Source: Actinomycetota bacterium
Lineage (GTDB): Bacteria; Actinomycetota; Acidimicrobiia; Acidimicrobiales; Ilumatobacteraceae
Length of the DNA: 42,332 nucleotides
Assembly: GCA_026393535.1 (NCBI GenBank)
Contig: JAPKZY010000051.1
Coordinates: forward strand, 1 to 42,332
Direction of reading: 5' to 3'
Positions within the stretch are counted from its first letter, which is position 1. Each line of letters opens with the position of its first letter. Positions 34,558 through 42,332 of the stretch are shown here, in pieces. A program made the position numbers and the translations under genes. The notes under the pieces were generated by a model. That model saw nothing but the letters and a program-made list of their open reading frames with translations. It was not told where the DNA came from and did not search any database.

Positions 34558-35538
34558 TTATGAAGAATATTCAGCGAACCAGCGCGTGAGGTACGTGAGA
34601 ATAATGTCAGCACCCGCGCGTTTAATGGCCGTCAATTGCTCGAGTGCAACTGCATCATGATCAATCCATCCGCGTTCTGCAGCAGCCTTAATCATGGAAT
34701 ACTCGCCACTCACGTGATACGCAGCCACTGGCACATCAACTGCTTCGCGCACATGCGAAATAACATCGAGATACGACAGTGCAGGCTTAATCATCACAAT
34801 GTCAGCACCTTGTTCAAGGTCTTCAAAGACCTCCCGCATCGACTCGCGCGTATTACGCCAATCCTGCTGGTACCCCTTGCGGTGACCGCCGCCTGCAATC
34901 TGAACATCAACCGCGTCACGAAATGGTCCGTACAGAGCCGAGGCGTATTTTGCCGAATAGGCCATAATCGCGACATTCTGAAAGCCAGCGCCATCAAGTG
35001 CGGCACGAATTGCCCCCACTTGTCCGTCCATCATGCCGCTTGGGGCTACAACGTGCGCTCCGGCCTCTGCTTGTGCCAGCGCGGCTTTGCAATAAATCGC
35101 AAGTGTCGCATCGTTGTCCACGTCGCCGTCTGCGCCAACTATTCCACAATGACCATGGGACGTATATTCATCAACGCACAGGTCGGCCATGATGACCATG
35201 TCGTCGCCCACTGCTGCTCGCAGATCGCGAAGCGCCACCTGGACAATGCCGTTCGGGTCATACGCACCGGAGCCGACTTCGTCTTTTGCAAGAGGAATTC
35301 CAAACAGAATCACTGCCCGAACGCCAAGGTCACGCAGAGCTACCACTTCGGCGACAAGAGATTCACGAGTGTGCTGAACGACGCCTGGCAGCGACACGAT
35401 GGGTTGTGGAGAAGTAATTCCTTCACGCACGAACAGTGGCGCCACTAAATCAGATACATGCAAACGAGTCTCTGCAACCAGTTCACGCATGGCGTGAGTG
35501 GTGCGTAGTCGGCGGGGGCGTGAAACAGGGAAAGCCAC
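34558..35538 (-). CDS. hemB: Delta-aminolevulinic acid dehydratase (porphobilinogen synthase)
   Basis: Condenses two 5-aminolevulinate molecules to porphobilinogen. 326 residues. Active-site Lys residues are in AYSAKYASALYGPFRDA and VMIKPALSYLD. The metal-site block DLCVDEYTSHGHCG has Cys-x-Asp instead of Cys-x-Cys, a mixed zinc-site form also seen in other actinobacteria. QIAGGGHRKGYQQD follows. The start is GTG 35538 without a visible ribosome site, 47 bases after the hemD stop, the longest gap in the hem operon. Confidence 0.95.
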   Translation of the reverse strand: MAFPVSRPRRLRTTHAMRELVAETRLHVSDLVAPLFVREGITSPQPIVSLPGVVQHTRESLVAEVVALRDLGVRAVILFGIPLAKDEVGSGAYDPNGIVQVALRDLRAAVGDDMVIMADLCVDEYTSHGHCGIVGADGDVDNDATLAIYCKAALAQAEAGAHVVAPSGMMDGQVGAIRAALDGAGFQNVAIMAYSAKYASALYGPFRDAVDVQIAGGGHRKGYQQDWRNTRESMREVFEDLEQGADIVMIKPALSYLDVISHVREAVDVPVAAYHVSGEYSMIKAAAERGWIDHDAVALEQLTAIKRAGADIILTYLTRWFAEYSS

Positions 35539-35585
35539 GTTGTAATGCTATTGGCATTGGCGCCAGCAACGGCAGGCCCGGAGGG

Positions 35586-36326
35586 CTACACGCCAGCAAG
35601 TACCTTTTCAGCGGTCTGAATCATTGATTCAAGTGTTTGTTCGGGCGCTACGGCCGATACGTCAATCCCAAGAGCCGACGCAACCTTGGCTGTTGATGGC
35701 CCCATTGCCACTACAAACGGCGGCGTGGTGGTTCCGAATGCATCAAACCAGGCTGTCACTGCACTGCCTGATGCGAGCAGCAACACATCAGCTGCCATCG
35801 CAGGCAACATCATTTCGCGCGTGGGGCGTAATTGCACTGTGCGATATGCAACGACCTGCGTCACTGTCCAACCTTTTGCACCGAGCGCACTACTTAATGA
35901 GTCATCCGCTAAATTTCCTTGCACAACCAAGACTGTTCCGGTGCCTGATGGAAACTGTTCAGCAAGCACATCGGCACGCGCAGGCTGTGCTGTCATCGTC
36001 ACTGTGACCCCAAGCGAACGGGCCGTTGCTTCGCCAACAGCCGCGAGAGATGGAAATCGTTCTGCATCACCAGCAGCATGAGCTGCAACGATGAATGGCG
36101 CTACACACTCTGCACCGTTGGGTGATGTGACAACGATCCAATCGAATTGATCAAAACGCTGGAGAACTTCATCTCGCTCACGTCCCTCATCCTCAGGTTC
36201 AGTAATTGCAATTAACGGAACTTCAACGACTTGCGCACCGCGAGCTTCCAATAATCGACGCAACGATTCATTCTGAGAAATTGCTCGAGTGATAACGACT
36301 GAACGATTATCAAGTGGACTACCCAT
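35586..36326 (-). CDS. hemD: Uroporphyrinogen-III synthase
   Basis: Closes hydroxymethylbilane to uroporphyrinogen III. 246 residues from ATG 36326, five bases after the hemC stop. The family is poorly conserved; here it is supported by RSVVITRAISQNESLRRLLEARGAQVVEVPLI (described by its pattern: ITRA...LRRLLEARGA...VPLI), DWIVVTSPNGAE, and ASGSAVTAWFD plus VAMGPSTAKVASALGI near the end, and by position between hemC and hemB. An upstream in-frame GTG at 36365 inside hemC has no ribosome site. Bifunctional CysG-type methyltransferase domains, common in some actinobacterial HemD, are absent. Confidence 0.9.
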   Translation of the reverse strand: MGSPLDNRSVVITRAISQNESLRRLLEARGAQVVEVPLIAITEPEDEGRERDEVLQRFDQFDWIVVTSPNGAECVAPFIVAAHAAGDAERFPSLAAVGEATARSLGVTVTMTAQPARADVLAEQFPSGTGTVLVVQGNLADDSLSSALGAKGWTVTQVVAYRTVQLRPTREMMLPAMAADVLLLASGSAVTAWFDAFGTTTPPFVVAMGPSTAKVASALGIDVSAVAPEQTLESMIQTAEKVLAGV

Positions 36327-36331
36327 GTGCG

Positions 36332-37216
36332 TTATTGAAGTGGCTTTGCGAGTCGAGCACGGCACTCGATTGCTGCAGTTATTCCGACAACGCGATTGTC
36401 GTCAGAATCACCAATGGAACCGACAATCTGTACCGAGTCACTGAAATCATCATTTGCCATGAACGCGCGAAACACTCCGTCGTTCGAAAGATGCGCGCCA
36501 ACTGGCAACGAACACCCTGCGCCAAGTTCAGCGAGAAAAGCGCGTTCAGTCTCCACTGCTCGGCGACTTGCTGCATGATCAATTAGCGCAAGAATCGCTC
36601 GCGTTTCTGAGTCATCAGTACGCGCTTCAATCGCCACACTGCCTTGACCCACCATCGGAACAGCGACATCTAGATCAAGAACTTCAGCAATGTGAGATGT
36701 CATGTCAAGAATTTCCAACGCCGCAACTGCCATCACAATTGCGCCACCGTCGGGAATCTTCGAGAGTCGAGTTTGAATATTTCCGCGAAGGTCCACGAAT
36801 TGCAGATCAGGACGAACGCGCATCAGTTGTGCACGTCGACGAACTGAACCAGTGGCAATGGTGGCGCCAACTGCAAGTTCCTCTAATCGTTTTCCAACTA
36901 GAGCATCATTTGGTGTTCGGCGTTCGCCAATTGCAGAAATTACAAGCCCGTCTGCGTTCTGCGATGGGAGATCTTTTGCAGAGTGCACCGCGATATCTGC
37001 ATGATTCTCGAGTACTGCACGCTGCACTTCCTTCACAAAGACACCTTGACCACCCATGAGATGCAACGGCGTTGTTGCGTTGAGATCGCCGTGCGTATCA
37101 ACAAACACATACTCAACTGCAACGTCGTCGCGGGCGGCCATCAATAATGCGCCAACCGCCTCTGCCTGAGTGCGTGCTTGTGCGCTGGAGCGTGTGGCGA
37201 TACGAATAGTTGTCAT
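36332..37216 (-). CDS. hemC: Hydroxymethylbilane synthase (porphobilinogen deaminase)
   Basis: Polymerises four porphobilinogens. 294 residues. Cys235 in ELGAGCSLPVGAHL binds the dipyrromethane cofactor; HSAKDLPSQ (78-86) contains the catalytic Asp82; TGSVRRRAQL (122-131) and DLRGNIQTRLSK (142-153) contain the substrate-binding arginines. The N-terminal RIATRSSAQARTQAE is a variant of the usual RIGTRGSxLAxxQA. Eight bases separate it from hemA. Confidence 0.95.
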   Translation of the reverse strand: MTTIRIATRSSAQARTQAEAVGALLMAARDDVAVEYVFVDTHGDLNATTPLHLMGGQGVFVKEVQRAVLENHADIAVHSAKDLPSQNADGLVISAIGERRTPNDALVGKRLEELAVGATIATGSVRRRAQLMRVRPDLQFVDLRGNIQTRLSKIPDGGAIVMAVAALEILDMTSHIAEVLDLDVAVPMVGQGSVAIEARTDDSETRAILALIDHAASRRAVETERAFLAELGAGCSLPVGAHLSNDGVFRAFMANDDFSDSVQIVGSIGDSDDNRVVGITAAIECRARLAKPLQ

Positions 37217-37224
37217 AGATGTTC

Positions 37225-38484
37225 TTAGTCGAGACTAAACAAATCTCGGACCGCCGCAGACAGTCGTTCTCCCTGTGGAGTTCCGGCAGCCTCACGAAGG
37301 CGCACAGAAGGGACGTGAAGCATTTTGTTGATGATGCCGTGAGAGATGGATTCCACAAGTTCCCGCTGTTCTGGGGTCATCGCTGACAACGCTGTCTCGA
37401 ACCGATCCATCTCTGCCGTGCGAATTGATTCGACTACTTCACGCAATTGGGCGACAAGCGGCGCTGCTTGTCGTTGTGTTTGGTCAAGCAGGAAGCGTTT
37501 TACTTCTTCACCAATAATTTCACGAACCTGGCCAACTTCAGATGCTCGCTTATCAATACCCCGCTGCGCCCAGTCGCTGAGATTATCGAGGTCGCGCAAT
37601 GTCACCCCAGGCAACTCTGCAACACTTGCAGCAACGTCACGCGGTAATGCAATATCAACCACAAGTATCGGTGTTGAGACGCCCTGACGAACGCGAGCCA
37701 ATAACTCGTGATCAATGATGACTCCACCTGCACCTGTGCACGCCAACACAACATCTGCTGTGGATAGTTCATTTTCGAGACTTTCAAAGTCAGAAACTCG
37801 AGCACCAATCTTGTCTGCAAGTGCTTCTGCCCGAGAAACGGTGCGGTTGAGAACGGTAATGCTTTCGGTACCAGCGCGAGACAACGCACCAGCGACCCCT
37901 TCTCCCATTTCACCAGCGCCAACAACAAGAACCCGCTTGCCACTTAGTGTTCCGAGAATTTCTTCGGCCATCTCTACAGCAGCATGTGCAACAGACGCGG
38001 TAGAGCGGCTAATACCGGTTTCAGTTCTGGCACGCTTTCCAGATTCAAGTGCGTAACGGAACAACAGATTCAATGTGCTGCGCGATGTGCCTTGCTTCAT
38101 TGCAAAATCCCATGCATCACGCACTTGACCAACGATTTCAGTCTCACCGAGAACTGCTGAATCGATTCCGGCTGCAACTTCAAAGAGATGCACAACGGCA
38201 TCATCATCGAATTGGCTATACAAATGGGGTGTGATCTCGTCTGCACTAAGCCCACTCGTCTCACATAAAAATTCAAGAATGTCTGTGTGTGCGGCGTGGT
38301 ATCTCTCAGCTACTGCATACACCTCTGTGCGGTTGCAAGTAGACAAAACAATAACTTCACGAATATCACTATGGCTCGAAAGAACCCGCAATGCTTCAGA
38401 CATTGCAGGAACTGGAATCATTACCTTTTCAAGCAATGTGACCGGACTCGTGTGGTAGTTAATTCCTAGGACAACAATGGACAT
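37225..38484 (-). CDS. hemA: Glutamyl-tRNA reductase
   Basis: NADPH-dependent reduction of glutamyl-tRNA(Glu) to glutamate-1-semialdehyde, first committed step of the C5 pathway and usual control point. 419 residues. Catalytic Cys50 in VLSTCNRTEVYA; the NADPH domain begins GKRVLVVGAGEMGEGVA; the C-terminal dimerisation helix ends in VRLREAAGTP. The start ATG 38484 is 6 bases after the rex stop; no clear ribosome site, so expression is probably coupled to rex. Confidence 0.96.
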   Translation of the reverse strand: MSIVVLGINYHTSPVTLLEKVMIPVPAMSEALRVLSSHSDIREVIVLSTCNRTEVYAVAERYHAAHTDILEFLCETSGLSADEITPHLYSQFDDDAVVHLFEVAAGIDSAVLGETEIVGQVRDAWDFAMKQGTSRSTLNLLFRYALESGKRARTETGISRSTASVAHAAVEMAEEILGTLSGKRVLVVGAGEMGEGVAGALSRAGTESITVLNRTVSRAEALADKIGARVSDFESLENELSTADVVLACTGAGGVIIDHELLARVRQGVSTPILVVDIALPRDVAASVAELPGVTLRDLDNLSDWAQRGIDKRASEVGQVREIIGEEVKRFLLDQTQRQAAPLVAQLREVVESIRTAEMDRFETALSAMTPEQRELVESISHGIINKMLHVPSVRLREAAGTPQGERLSAAVRDLFSLD

Positions 38485-38490
38485 GTCGTG

Positions 38491-39180
38491 TTACGCGCTA
38501 ACTGGATCTATGCGGCCGTCTGTAGGCACTTCGCGCAAATTGCCATTACGGCAGTCTTCGTAGTAGCTCAGAATTTGCAGTTCAAGCGCCAGATCAACTT
38601 TGCGCACGTGCACATCGCGGGGTACAGACAAAATTGTTGGAGCAAAGTTCATGATGGATCCGATGCCTGCACGCACTAGTGAATCAGCTGCATCCTGAGC
38701 ATGAGCCGCCGGAGTTGCAATGATTCCGATACTGACTTTGTGTAACTGAACAAGCTGGGCGAGAGAGTCAACATGAGTAACGCTTACGCCACCAACCTGC
38801 GTACCAATTTTTGATTCGTCTTTGTCGACGACTCCGACAATGTGAAAACCACGCTCTGCGATGCCAGTGAAGTTAGCCATCGCCTGGCCAAGATTTCCAG
38901 CGCCAACAATGACAACTGGCCACGCCTGGTTCAGACCAAGTTCACGTTGTATCTGCACTGTGAGAAATTGCACTTCATAACCAACGCCTCGAGTGCCGTA
39001 GGTGCCGAGGTACGACAAATCTTTGCGCACCTTTGCAGCATTGACTCCTGCGAGTTCTGCAAGCTGTTCGCTTGACGCTTGCGCAACATTTTCGTGGCCG
39101 AGTTCAACGAGAATGCGCAAATATATGGGAAGGCGCCCGAGGGCAGCTTCTGGGATTCGGCGGCGGGGGGATTCCGACAT
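38491..39180 (-). CDS. rex: Redox-sensing transcriptional repressor Rex
   Basis: NADH/NAD+-sensing repressor, 229 residues. An N-terminal winged-helix domain (RIPEAALGRLPIYLRIL, then AAKVRKDLSYLGTYGTRGVGY) is followed by a Rossmann domain with GAGNLG (93-98) and Asp119. I choose ATG 39180, which has GGGG at a proper distance and starts MSESPRRRIPEA as in other Rex proteins; the in-frame ATG at 39207 lies inside the palindrome at 39197-39220, which is better read as operator. The downstream hem genes are spaced 6-47 bases, so Rex and haem synthesis probably share a transcript. Confidence 0.96.
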   Translation of the reverse strand: MSESPRRRIPEAALGRLPIYLRILVELGHENVAQASSEQLAELAGVNAAKVRKDLSYLGTYGTRGVGYEVQFLTVQIQRELGLNQAWPVVIVGAGNLGQAMANFTGIAERGFHIVGVVDKDESKIGTQVGGVSVTHVDSLAQLVQLHKVSIGIIATPAAHAQDAADSLVRAGIGSIMNFAPTILSVPRDVHVRKVDLALELQILSYYEDCRNGNLREVPTDGRIDPVSA

Positions 39181-39196
39181 GCATCCCCACGCTATT

Positions 39197-39220
39197 ACTT
39201 CGTGCATGATTTCACGAAGT
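39197..39220. promoter_or_regulatory. Probable Rex operator (perfect 8-bp-arm palindrome)
   Basis: Arms ACTTCGTG (39197-39204) and CACGAAGT (39213-39220) are perfect inverted repeats with an 8-base spacer. Rex operators have the form TTGTGAA-N4-TTCACAA, that is GTG and CAC separated by 8 bases; this site has the same geometry and matches 11 of 14 consensus positions. It lies 17-40 bases upstream of the rex start and 29 bases upstream of the divergent plus-strand gene start, so it could control both. Autoregulation of rex is known in actinobacteria; here it is inferred. Confidence 0.7.
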
Positions 39221-39248
39221 CCGTAGCCTCACGCCTAGCATTGGTACT

Positions 39249-39998
39249 GTGACCCTCAATACGGCCCTTGCCGCAGCCTCCTTCATCATCGCTGTGGCCT
39301 TTGGTCTCAGCACCCTGGATCGCTGGCTTCGCAGGCATCGCCCACACGAATTGGCCTGGACCATCGCCATGGGACTCTTTGCCATCGCGGCTCTGGCTCT
39401 CTGGTGGGCGGAAGCTCGGGGCTGGAGTTCGGCCTCATTTCGAGTCTTTTTCCTCTTTGGCGCCGTCATCAATGTTCCCTGGCTCGCACTTGGCACCGTC
39501 TATCTCCTCGCTGGCCAACGAACAGGCCACATTGTCGCCCAATGCCTCCTCGTCTTCAGCGGATTTTCCGCCGGCATCATCCTCACCGCACCGATGAAGG
39601 ACGCCATCAATCCAACAGATATGCCTCAGGGCAGTGACCTCTTTTCGATACTACCCCGCATTCTCGCCGCAGTCGGTTCGTCAATTCCTGCGCTCATCAT
39701 TTTTGGTGGAGCCATCTGGTCGGTGTGGCGCGTGATGCGTGGCGCAAACCCTGCACTGTCGTCAACTGTTCAACGACACGTGACTTCAGCTCCAAAACTT
39801 GCCATCGGCAATGCACTCATTGCACTCGGGGCAGCCACGTTGGCGGCAAGTGGAACATTGTCTGGACGACTAGGTGAAGACACCGCATTTGCCGTAACCC
39901 TGATGTTGGGCATAGCAATTTTATTTGCAGGATTCTTAGTGGCAAGTACTGCCACTCAATCACCTACCGTAAAGCGAAGCGCTGAACTTTTCCGGTGA
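39249..39998 (+). CDS. Multi-pass membrane protein of unknown function
   Basis: 249 residues, about seven hydrophobic segments, unrecognised family. The start is GTG 39249, near TAGCATTGGTACT and without a clear ribosome site. Sequences such as LSTLDRWLRRHRPHELAW and LFGAVINVPWLALGTVYLL suggest a compact bundle with few loops. No cofactor motifs. It is divergent from rex across the palindrome, and its last 35 bases overlap the end of the convergent acyl-CoA synthetase gene. A homologue could be regulated with the hem operon by Rex; that is inference. Confidence 0.8.
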   Translation: MTLNTALAAASFIIAVAFGLSTLDRWLRRHRPHELAWTIAMGLFAIAALALWWAEARGWSSASFRVFFLFGAVINVPWLALGTVYLLAGQRTGHIVAQCLLVFSGFSAGIILTAPMKDAINPTDMPQGSDLFSILPRILAAVGSSIPALIIFGGAIWSVWRVMRGANPALSSTVQRHVTSAPKLAIGNALIALGAATLAASGTLSGRLGEDTAFAVTLMLGIAILFAGFLVASTATQSPTVKRSAELFR

Positions 39999-41451
39999 GA
40001 TTGCGTGGAAGCGCATCAACAAACAACACTTTTGATGGGCACTTGTATCGTGCCAATTTTGTGCGGCAGTAATCGATAATTGCATCTTCATCAAGATGCA
40101 CACCATTACGAGTCACAACATATGCGCGCACGGCTTCGCCTGTATGTGGGTGCGGTGTTCCCACCACAACAACTTCTGCAATATCAGGATGTGCACCAAG
40201 CACGCCCTCTACTTCAGCAGGGAAAACATTGAAGCCAGACACGATGATGAGATCTTTCATACGGTCGACCATGTACAGATGTCCGTCTTCATCAACAACT
40301 GCAATGTCACCAGTACGCAACCAACCATCTCGCGTTAGTACTCGGGCTGTTGCTTCTGGGTCATCGAGATATCCAGCAAAAATGTTTTCGCCGCGGATCC
40401 AAATTTCTCCGCTATCACCAACAAGAACATCGTCACCATTTTCATCTACTAAACGAAGTTCGATTCCGGGAACCGTGCGACCAATGGAACCGGGAATCCA
40501 TGTCAAGCCAATTGATGTAGTCACCACAGGTGCAGCTTCAGTGAGCCCATATCCTTCAAATACTTGAAGGCCAAAACGAGCGCTAATTGATTGACTGATT
40601 TGTTCTGGCAATTTCGCTGCACCAGACAATGCAATACGCACTCCGGCAAATCCGTTTGGCGTTGGGTGATCAAGTTGCGCTAAGGCCATCCACATGCTGG
40701 GCGCACCAGGCAACACAGTGACTTTGCGTTCGACGATTGTCTCCATTGCCGACACTGGATCAAACCGTTGCACCAGAACCACACAGCCTCCGCCAGCAAA
40801 AGTTGTGCCGAGCACAACGTTGAGACCGAAAATATGAAACAACGGCAATACACCAAATGTGACATCATCAGGACCAATGTGTTCAGCAACATTTGCCTGA
40901 TGAATATTGGTGAGCAAGTTATTGTGAGTCAACACTGCTGCTTTAGGTGACCCAGCTGTTCCACTGGTGAACATATATGCGGCAGGATGCGATGATTCAA
41001 CTTCGATGATGTCCGCAGGCGCACCAGACAACATGTCGTCAATAGTGAGAGCGCCCGGAATTGAATGACCTTCAGTACTAATTACTACGCGTACTGCAGA
41101 TGATGTGACTGACGGAATAAGTTCCCATGCAGCCGCTGCAGAAGGTTCTATTACGACAACCGTTGGTTTAATCGCAAGTAGTTCACCCTCTATTTCAGGT
41201 GCAGGACTAGTGGGATTCAGTGGCGCGATGATTGCACCAATTCCAATAGCTGCAAAATACGAAACAACGAAATAGCGACTATTGCCGCACAACAATGCAA
41301 CAACATCACCCTTGCCTACATTTTCGCGAAGCAGTGCACCGCGCATACTGGCAATTTGTTGACGCAATGTTCCGTACGTGGTGCTGCGACCCCGACTCAC
41401 TAAGGCAGCAGAAGAATCAGGGTGTGCATCGATAATGTGAGCAAGATTCAT
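39964..41451 (-). CDS. Acyl-CoA synthetase / AMP-binding ligase
   Basis: ANL-superfamily ligase that adenylates a carboxylic acid and transfers it to CoA. 495 residues. The P-loop-like motif is FTSGTAGSPKAAVLTHNN (about 152-169), GYGLTEAAPV is motif A5, GWLRTGDIAVVDEDGHLYMVDR the A7/A8 hinge, IVSGFNVFPAEVE the A8 continuation, and NLTGKVQR the A10 Lys. It resembles long-chain or medium-chain fatty-acyl-CoA ligases; exact chain length cannot be told. Start ATG 41451 with AAGGA ten bases upstream, where the stop of the small peptide gene also lies. Confidence 0.92.
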   Translation of the reverse strand: MNLAHIIDAHPDSSAALVSRGRSTTYGTLRQQIASMRGALLRENVGKGDVVALLCGNSRYFVVSYFAAIGIGAIIAPLNPTSPAPEIEGELLAIKPTVVVIEPSAAAAWELIPSVTSSAVRVVISTEGHSIPGALTIDDMLSGAPADIIEVESSHPAAYMFTSGTAGSPKAAVLTHNNLLTNIHQANVAEHIGPDDVTFGVLPLFHIFGLNVVLGTTFAGGGCVVLVQRFDPVSAMETIVERKVTVLPGAPSMWMALAQLDHPTPNGFAGVRIALSGAAKLPEQISQSISARFGLQVFEGYGLTEAAPVVTTSIGLTWIPGSIGRTVPGIELRLVDENGDDVLVGDSGEIWIRGENIFAGYLDDPEATARVLTRDGWLRTGDIAVVDEDGHLYMVDRMKDLIIVSGFNVFPAEVEGVLGAHPDIAEVVVVGTPHPHTGEAVRAYVVTRNGVHLDEDAIIDYCRTKLARYKCPSKVLFVDALPRNLTGKVQRFALR

Positions 41452-41464
41452 CTAGCAGTGGTCC

Positions 41465-41551
41465 TTATTTCATCATCAAAAGATTGATTATGCCCGCTGC
41501 CATGATGACCCCGATAAGGAGGGCGATGGTCAAAGTCACTGCAGGGCGCAC
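41465..41551 (-). CDS. Possible 28-residue single-helix membrane peptide
   Basis: A GTG-started 28-codon frame (41551 to TAA 41465) in the gap between the SAM-hydrolase family gene and the acyl-CoA synthetase gene. It has AAGG eight bases upstream, and the product, beginning MRPAVTLTIALLIGVIM, is almost entirely hydrophobic with charges only at the ends. Its TAA-AGGA end supplies the ribosome site of the acyl-CoA synthetase. No homologue is recognised. A chance frame is possible because it is short. Confidence 0.4.
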   Translation of the reverse strand: MRPAVTLTIALLIGVIMAAGIINLLMMK

Positions 41552-41560
41552 GTTCGTACC

Positions 41561-42332
41561 TTACTTGGCGGGACGTATCGACACAGCGGACGTAGCGCTA
41601 TCTACTTGTCCTGCATAGACATAAACGCCGTCTCCAGCGCCAACACGCAGCACTTCAGCAGCTGATCCTCTGTCGACAGCCAGTGCCACCATGCCGTATG
41701 AATCCGTGACAGCACCAATTGCGCCGCCATCAATGTCAGCAAAATGAGTTGTCATGCGCGCACTACGCACATCTTCCCCAATAACTAAACGAAGCACAGG
41801 ACCAAGGTGCACCAAATCTTCTGGTCCGATGTTTAGTTGGCAATTGCCATACACATCAACCCACGTGATTTCGCAACGCACTCCGTCGCCATATGTTGCA
41901 TGCGTCTCATTAGTGGGAATCGGTACTAGTCCCGGCATCACACTGGCTGAATCAATTTGTTCACCGATTTCTTCAATTGCCCCACCGTTACAAAGGAATC
42001 CTGCGACCGGAGCAAAAATATCGCGGCCTGCAAAAGTTGTGCCGGGTGCTTCAAAATGCAGCATGCCATTACTCAATTCAAAGACGCGTTCTGCTCCGCC
42101 AGCCATTGCAGCAGCAGATGCAAGCAACCCATTGTCTGGACCCATTAAGACGCCGCGGCCATCGGATACTTCAATAGCTATTGCTCGACGTGAGGTACCG
42201 ACACCTGGGTCAACAACTGCAATCACAATTCCTGGCGGCACATATTGAATTGCGCGTGCAAGAGCTAACGAACCAGCGCGAACATCGAATGCAGGAATAC
42301 CGTGGGTGATATCAGTGATGCGCACATGTGGT
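41561..42332 (-). CDS. SAM hydrolase / DUF62 (SAM hydroxide adenosyltransferase) family protein, 5' end outside window
   Basis: Family of S-adenosylmethionine hydrolases related to fluorinase and chlorinase; the hydroxide form converts SAM to adenosine and methionine. The frame is open to the window end, so about 30 N-terminal codons with the usual DFGxxDxxVG start are missing. Present are RITDITHGIPAFDVRAG, VVDPGVGTSRRAIAIE and MGPDNGLL, all family blocks, and the C-terminal DVYGNCQLNI domain. The apparent GTG near 42325 is internal and not the true start. The operon partners are the small peptide and the acyl-CoA synthetase; no link in function is evident. Confidence 0.85.
   Translation of the reverse strand, partial: PHVRITDITHGIPAFDVRAGSLALARAIQYVPPGIVIAVVDPGVGTSRRAIAIEVSDGRGVLMGPDNGLLASAAAMAGGAERVFELSNGMLHFEAPGTTFAGRDIFAPVAGFLCNGGAIEEIGEQIDSASVMPGLVPIPTNETHATYGDGVRCEITWVDVYGNCQLNIGPEDLVHLGPVLRLVIGEDVRSARMTTHFADIDGGAIGAVTDSYGMVALAVDRGSAAEVLRVGAGDGVYVYAGQVDSATSAVSIRPAK

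Noticed and set aside
35539-35585. Possible attenuator hairpin (GCCC/GGGC) between hemD and hemB.
   Set aside because: Stem of four pairs with no U-run; too weak to call a terminator or riboswitch.
39181-39207. Rex start at ATG 39207.
   Set aside because: It falls inside the operator-like palindrome and adds nine residues not typical of Rex; ATG 39180 has a GGGG ribosome site.
1-42332. Mobile elements, CRISPR arrays, tRNA or rRNA genes.
   Set aside because: No transposase, repeat-spacer structure, cloverleaf-like region or rRNA-like block was seen; nearly all DNA is coding for recognisable proteins.

Overview
The window reads as the respiratory-chain and haem-synthesis region of an actinobacterium. 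The order rex-hemA-hemC-hemD-hemB-hemL, a Rieske protein with an internal twin-arginine motif after an N-terminal membrane helix, and tightly overlapping nuo genes all point to Actinobacteria. Base composition near 50% G+C by eye and a split cytochrome b make a lineage such as Acidimicrobiia more likely than Streptomyces or Mycobacterium relatives. The placement is inference and no marker gene is present to settle it.

Layout. 1-8661 (minus): an 11-subunit-type complex I operon, nuoA-B-C-D-H-I-J-K-L-M, cut off by the window start inside nuoM and lacking nuoE, nuoF and nuoG. 8724-11343: a three-gene amino-acid/glutamine-amide island (class I glutamine amidotransferase on minus; threonine ammonia-lyase and a peptidase C26 hydrolase on plus). 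11345-26217 (minus): a complete 14-subunit complex I operon, nuoA to nuoN, almost every junction overlapping by 1-4 bases. 26221-31456 (minus, same direction, gaps of a few bases to about 60): a quinol:cytochrome c reductase module made of a small membrane protein, a 2x[4Fe-4S] ferredoxin, cytochrome b N-terminal half, cytochrome b C-terminal half, Rieske protein, membrane dihaem cytochrome c and a membrane protein of unknown function. This module and the 14-subunit nuo operon look like one transcription unit of about 20 kb. 31788-32600 (plus): a membrane-anchored monohaem cytochrome c, divergent from it. 32601-39180 (minus): rex-hemA-hemC-hemD-hemB-hemL plus an unknown exported or anchored protein. 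39249-42332: an unknown multi-pass membrane protein (plus), an acyl-CoA synthetase, a probable tiny membrane peptide, and a SAM hydrolase family protein cut by the window end.

How it works together. The 14-subunit complex I oxidises NADH and reduces (mena)quinone; the b6c-like complex passes quinol electrons through Rieske and c-type haems to a terminal oxidase not seen here; the hem operon supplies haem for these cytochromes; Rex senses NADH/NAD+ and has a convincing operator-like palindrome next to its own gene. The second complex I has no NADH-oxidising module, so its electron donor is unknown.

The most interesting points are: (1) the 14-subunit operon's nuoL is interrupted by an in-frame TAG and its last membrane helix continues as a separate 30-residue reading frame coupled to nuoM; (2) a shared N-terminal IPEHLL-type motif ties cytochrome b and the divergent cytochrome c together; (3) a dicluster ferredoxin and two unknown membrane proteins are built into the bc/complex I operon; (4) the 11-subunit complex I has an altered NuoH quinone-site loop and an oversized NuoL with a His-rich loop. 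No tRNA, rRNA, CRISPR array, insertion sequence or convincing intrinsic terminator was seen.
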